Of a DNA stretch of 64,000 nt, positions 61,812 to 64,000 are shown in pieces. The stretch comes from Sphingobium lactosutens DS20. Lineage in GTDB: Bacteria > Pseudomonadota > Alphaproteobacteria > Sphingomonadales > Sphingomonadaceae. The stretch is taken from assembly GCF_000445105.1 (NCBI RefSeq), contig NZ_ATDP01000103.1, positions 1-64,000 on the forward strand, given 5' to 3'. A program made the translations under genes and the position numbers. Within the stretch, counting starts at the first letter, position 1. Every line of letters begins with the position of its first letter. The notes under the pieces are model-generated. The model was not told the DNA's origin, searched no databases, and saw only the letters and a program-made list of their open reading frames with translations.

Positions 61812-63140
61812 TCAGGCCGCCCGGATCGCGGTGATGAATCCGCCCGCCCGATTTTCCAGCCGATGCGCCTCCTCCGCAAGCCGCCCGGCGACATCGCGCA
61901 TCAGGCGCGCCGCCTGTGCCCGGCCCGACGCATTGTCGCTGATCTGCCGTGCGCCTGTGCGGATATGGTCGCTCGACAGAGCGGCTTCGGCGACGCTCTC
62001 AGAAATGGTCAGGCTGAAGGCACTCTGCCGGGCCACCGCATCGAAGACTGCCGCTGAAAGATGTTTCACGCGCGCCATGGCGGTGTCCATATGGGCGTGG
62101 CCGGCGGCAACCTCCCTGATCGCGCCGCGAAAATGGTCGATCTTCCCGGAAATCTGCGCGGCCGCATCGCGCGTTTGGGCGGCCAGAGACTGCACCTCTC
62201 TGGCCACGACAGCAAAGCCCTCCCCGGCAGCGCCCGCGCGCGCCGCCTCTATACTGGCATTGAGCGCCAGCATGCTGGTGGCCCGCGCGATCGTGTCGAT
62301 CATGGCGACCACGGTGCCGATATCCTCGGCCTCCTGCGCCAAGGCCTCGCTTCGAGCGGCTCCAGAACGGCTGCGCGCCACCGCGTCCCTTATCGCCTCT
62401 CCAGCGTCGCGCGTTTCCGCCTCCATCGCAGCGAATAATGCGCCAAGGTCCGCGCCGCCCGTCGAGATGCCCGCCAGCCGGTCGGCGGTCTGAACAGCCG
62501 CCACCGCCATCGCGGCCGCGTCGGCATCATCCAGCGCCGCCCGCTCTGTCGCCTCACCAGCGAGAGTCGCCAACTGGTCGGCCATGATAACCAGATCCGC
62601 GATCAATCGTTCGACATCGGTTCGGAAATCAGCACTTTCCTGCGCGATTTTTTCAATGCGTTCTGCCCGCGCCACGGCGACGCGCGCATCACGCTGCGCC
62701 GTCAGCCGCAGCAGCAGCGACCCGCCGAGCACTCCGGCAAATACCCCGCCATCGGTGACGATCAATCCTTCGCATCCCTCCCCCTGCGCGGCGAAAAGAT
62801 CGACGAGCGTTTCCACGTCCGTCGCCCGATCCGCGCTCGCGCAGGGACGGACATGGTCGTTCAGGCAGCCGCCGAAGCTGGGGTTGCGGAGCAGGGCATG
62901 GCCGAAGGGATTGAAGAGGATGCGGCGCATGTCGCGCTCATAAATCGCACCAACGGGTCGATCGGCCATGTCGAGCACCGGCAGCAGACGCAGCGCGGAA
63001 TCGCGCTGGAAATAATCGACGACCTCGCTCAGCGGACAATCCAGGCGCACCGACGGCCCGCTCGCCGCCAGATGGATGTCGGATCGAGCCAGCAGGGATG
63101 CCGGAGAGGGCGAGGAGAAGGGCAGCACGGTAGCGGTCAT
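61812..63140 (-). CDS. soluble methyl-accepting chemotaxis protein with CBS domains
   Basis: 442 residues from ATG 63140. No membrane segment. N-terminal 150 residues form a CBS pair ([20 protein letters not shown] and [20 protein letters not shown]). The rest is an MCP signalling helix pair with the hairpin tip [20 protein letters not shown] and [16 protein letters not shown]. It would report a cytoplasmic nucleotide or metal signal to CheA/CheW. No che genes nearby. Confidence 0.88.
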   Translation of the reverse strand: MTATVLPFSSPSPASLLARSDIHLAASGPSVRLDCPLSEVVDYFQRDSALRLLPVLDMADRPVGAIYERDMRRILFNPFGHALLRNPSFGGCLNDHVRPCASADRATDVETLVDLFAAQGEGCEGLIVTDGGVFAGVLGGSLLLRLTAQRDARVAVARAERIEKIAQESADFRTDVERLIADLVIMADQLATLAGEATERAALDDADAAAMAVAAVQTADRLAGISTGGADLGALFAAMEAETRDAGEAIRDAVARSRSGAARSEALAQEAEDIGTVVAMIDTIARATSMLALNASIEAARAGAAGEGFAVVAREVQSLAAQTRDAAAQISGKIDHFRGAIREVAAGHAHMDTAMARVKHLSAAVFDAVARQSAFSLTISESVAEAALSSDHIRTGARQISDNASGRAQAARLMRDVAGRLAEEAHRLENRAGGFITAIRAA

Positions 63141-63229
63141 GGCCGACGCCATAGAGCGCAATCGTAAAAGCGCAGTTAGGCTAAAGTTACATTTATATTA
63201 CAAGCATTTGTTTTCTAAGTGTTTTCCTG

Positions 63230-64000
63230 TCACGTCTTCTGATAGCCGAACGCCTCGCGCGCAAGTTCGACCACGGCAGGATCGGCGTCGGGGAAGTCCA
63301 TCGGCACCAGCTTTTCAAGGCGATCGGCCACATAGGTGAGCGCCGCAATGCGTCCGGCCTTTCGGTAGTTATTGTCGATCACATGCCAGGGCGCGTCCTT
63401 CGTATCCGTCTTTCGAAACATATCATGCATCGCGTCGAGATAGTCGGCGCGCCGCGCACGATTGCGATAATCGTCGGCGCCCGTCTTCCATCGCTTCCAC
63501 GGCGTGTCGAGACGCTGGGCGAGTTGTTCGTCCTGCGTTTCCTGGGTGATGTGGACGAACAGTTTGACGATATTGGCGCCCGCGTCGATCTGCTGCCGTT
63601 CGAAGGCGTTGATCTCGTCATAGGCGCGCTTCCAGTCTGCCTTGTCGCAATAGCCCTCGACCCGCTCGACCAGCACGCGGCCATACCAGCTGCGGTCGAA
63701 GATCGCGATGTTGCGGCCCGCGGGCAGGCGCGTCCAGAAACGCCAGAGGAAATGATGGTCGCGCTCCACCTCCGTCGGCGCGGCGATCGGGTGCACCTGA
63801 TAATAGCGCGGGTCCCAGTCAGCGGTCATCCGCTTGATGATGCCGCCCTTTCCCGCCGCGTCCCAGCCTTCCAGCAGGATCACGCTGCGCCGGTCGTGGA
63901 CGATGTGCGCGACCTGGATCTTCGCCAGCCGCTCCTGGAGGGCAGCCAGATCGGCGTCATAGTCGCCCTTATATTTCTTGCCCTTTTCGTGGTCGGACAG
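63230..64000 (-). CDS. ppk2: polyphosphate kinase 2 (5' end beyond window)
   Basis: 256 residues seen; the start lies outside the window. PPK2-family motifs: Walker A LLEGWDAAGKGGIIKRM, DPRYYQVHPIAAP, FLWRFWTRLPAGRNIAIFDR, SWYGRVLVERVEGYC and the late RRADYLDAMHDMFRKTDT. It transfers phosphate between polyphosphate and nucleotides. The frame is open to base 64000 (HEKGKKYKGDYDADLAAL). Confidence 0.93.
   Translation of the reverse strand: MSDHEKGKKYKGDYDADLAALQERLAKIQVAHIVHDRRSVILLEGWDAAGKGGIIKRMTADWDPRYYQVHPIAAPTEVERDHHFLWRFWTRLPAGRNIAIFDRSWYGRVLVERVEGYCDKADWKRAYDEINAFERQQIDAGANIVKLFVHITQETQDEQLAQRLDTPWKRWKTGADDYRNRARRADYLDAMHDMFRKTDTKDAPWHVIDNNYRKAGRIAALTYVADRLEKLVPMDFPDADPAVVELAREAFGYQKT

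Overview
The window is alphaproteobacterial and most likely from a Sphingomonadaceae member close to Sphingobium. This is inferred from the GC-rich chromosomal part, the sucC-etfB-etfA order, and families common in sphingomonads (DUF2171, DUF3297, DUF6771, tandem secreted CHAP proteins, an EcfG-type promoter). Two very different kinds of DNA are joined near position 18,675.

Positions 1-1,274 are a complete IS3-family (IS407-type) insertion sequence. It begins exactly at the first base of the window and interrupts a phage tail-tip gene. From 1,275 to about 18,670 the DNA is visibly less GC-rich and phage-derived. In order it holds tail-tip protein pieces, small tail proteins, a large tail fibre or spike split by a frameshift, a collagen-like fibre, a one-helix membrane protein and two minus-strand genes of unknown role. 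Then comes a 650-bp gene-free control region, followed by unknown genes, a 3TM-type holin, a possible replication protein and a GH24 endolysin. The last stretch is a cargo-like cluster: DUF2958, small proteins, a RES-domain NAD-degrading toxin, DUF6771 and a membrane-anchored SNase-like protein. No integrase, capsid or terminase gene is in view, so only part of the element is seen. At its right edge the phage DNA runs into a truncated NfrB-like glycosyltransferase gene.

The most unusual signals lie in the phage part. The motif TAAATA sits upstream of seven phage genes, including holin, endolysin and fibre. In three cases it lies only 4-5 bases before an ATG that has no Shine-Dalgarno sequence, which suggests leaderless late mRNAs. 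At 11,382-11,447 there are six head-to-tail 11-bp repeats (one helical turn each) beside an AT-rich stretch and several palindromes. At 11,821-11,942 a gene leader carries interlocking, mutually exclusive 8- to 11-bp helices, one of which covers the ribosome binding site. This looks like an undescribed RNA switch or translational operator.

From 19.2 kb on the window is ordinary chromosome. It carries nhaA, the sucC-etfBA cluster, nrdA and nrdB separated by an opposite-strand DUF2171 gene, class I fumarase, a GGDEF-EAL-PilZ protein, dnaN, rlmN, and a cytochrome b561 with a molybdopterin enzyme. Further on are cfa, a trypsin-like protease, two CHAP proteins, recF, a secreted peroxiredoxin, a ZIP transporter, a small phage-shock-like PspC unit with a sigma-54 promoter, DUF72, a cyclophilin, tRNA-Glu and recJ. 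The window closes with tamA-tamB (outer-membrane protein assembly), a soluble CBS-domain chemotaxis transducer and a ppk2 gene cut by the window end. Many units end in clear hairpin terminators.
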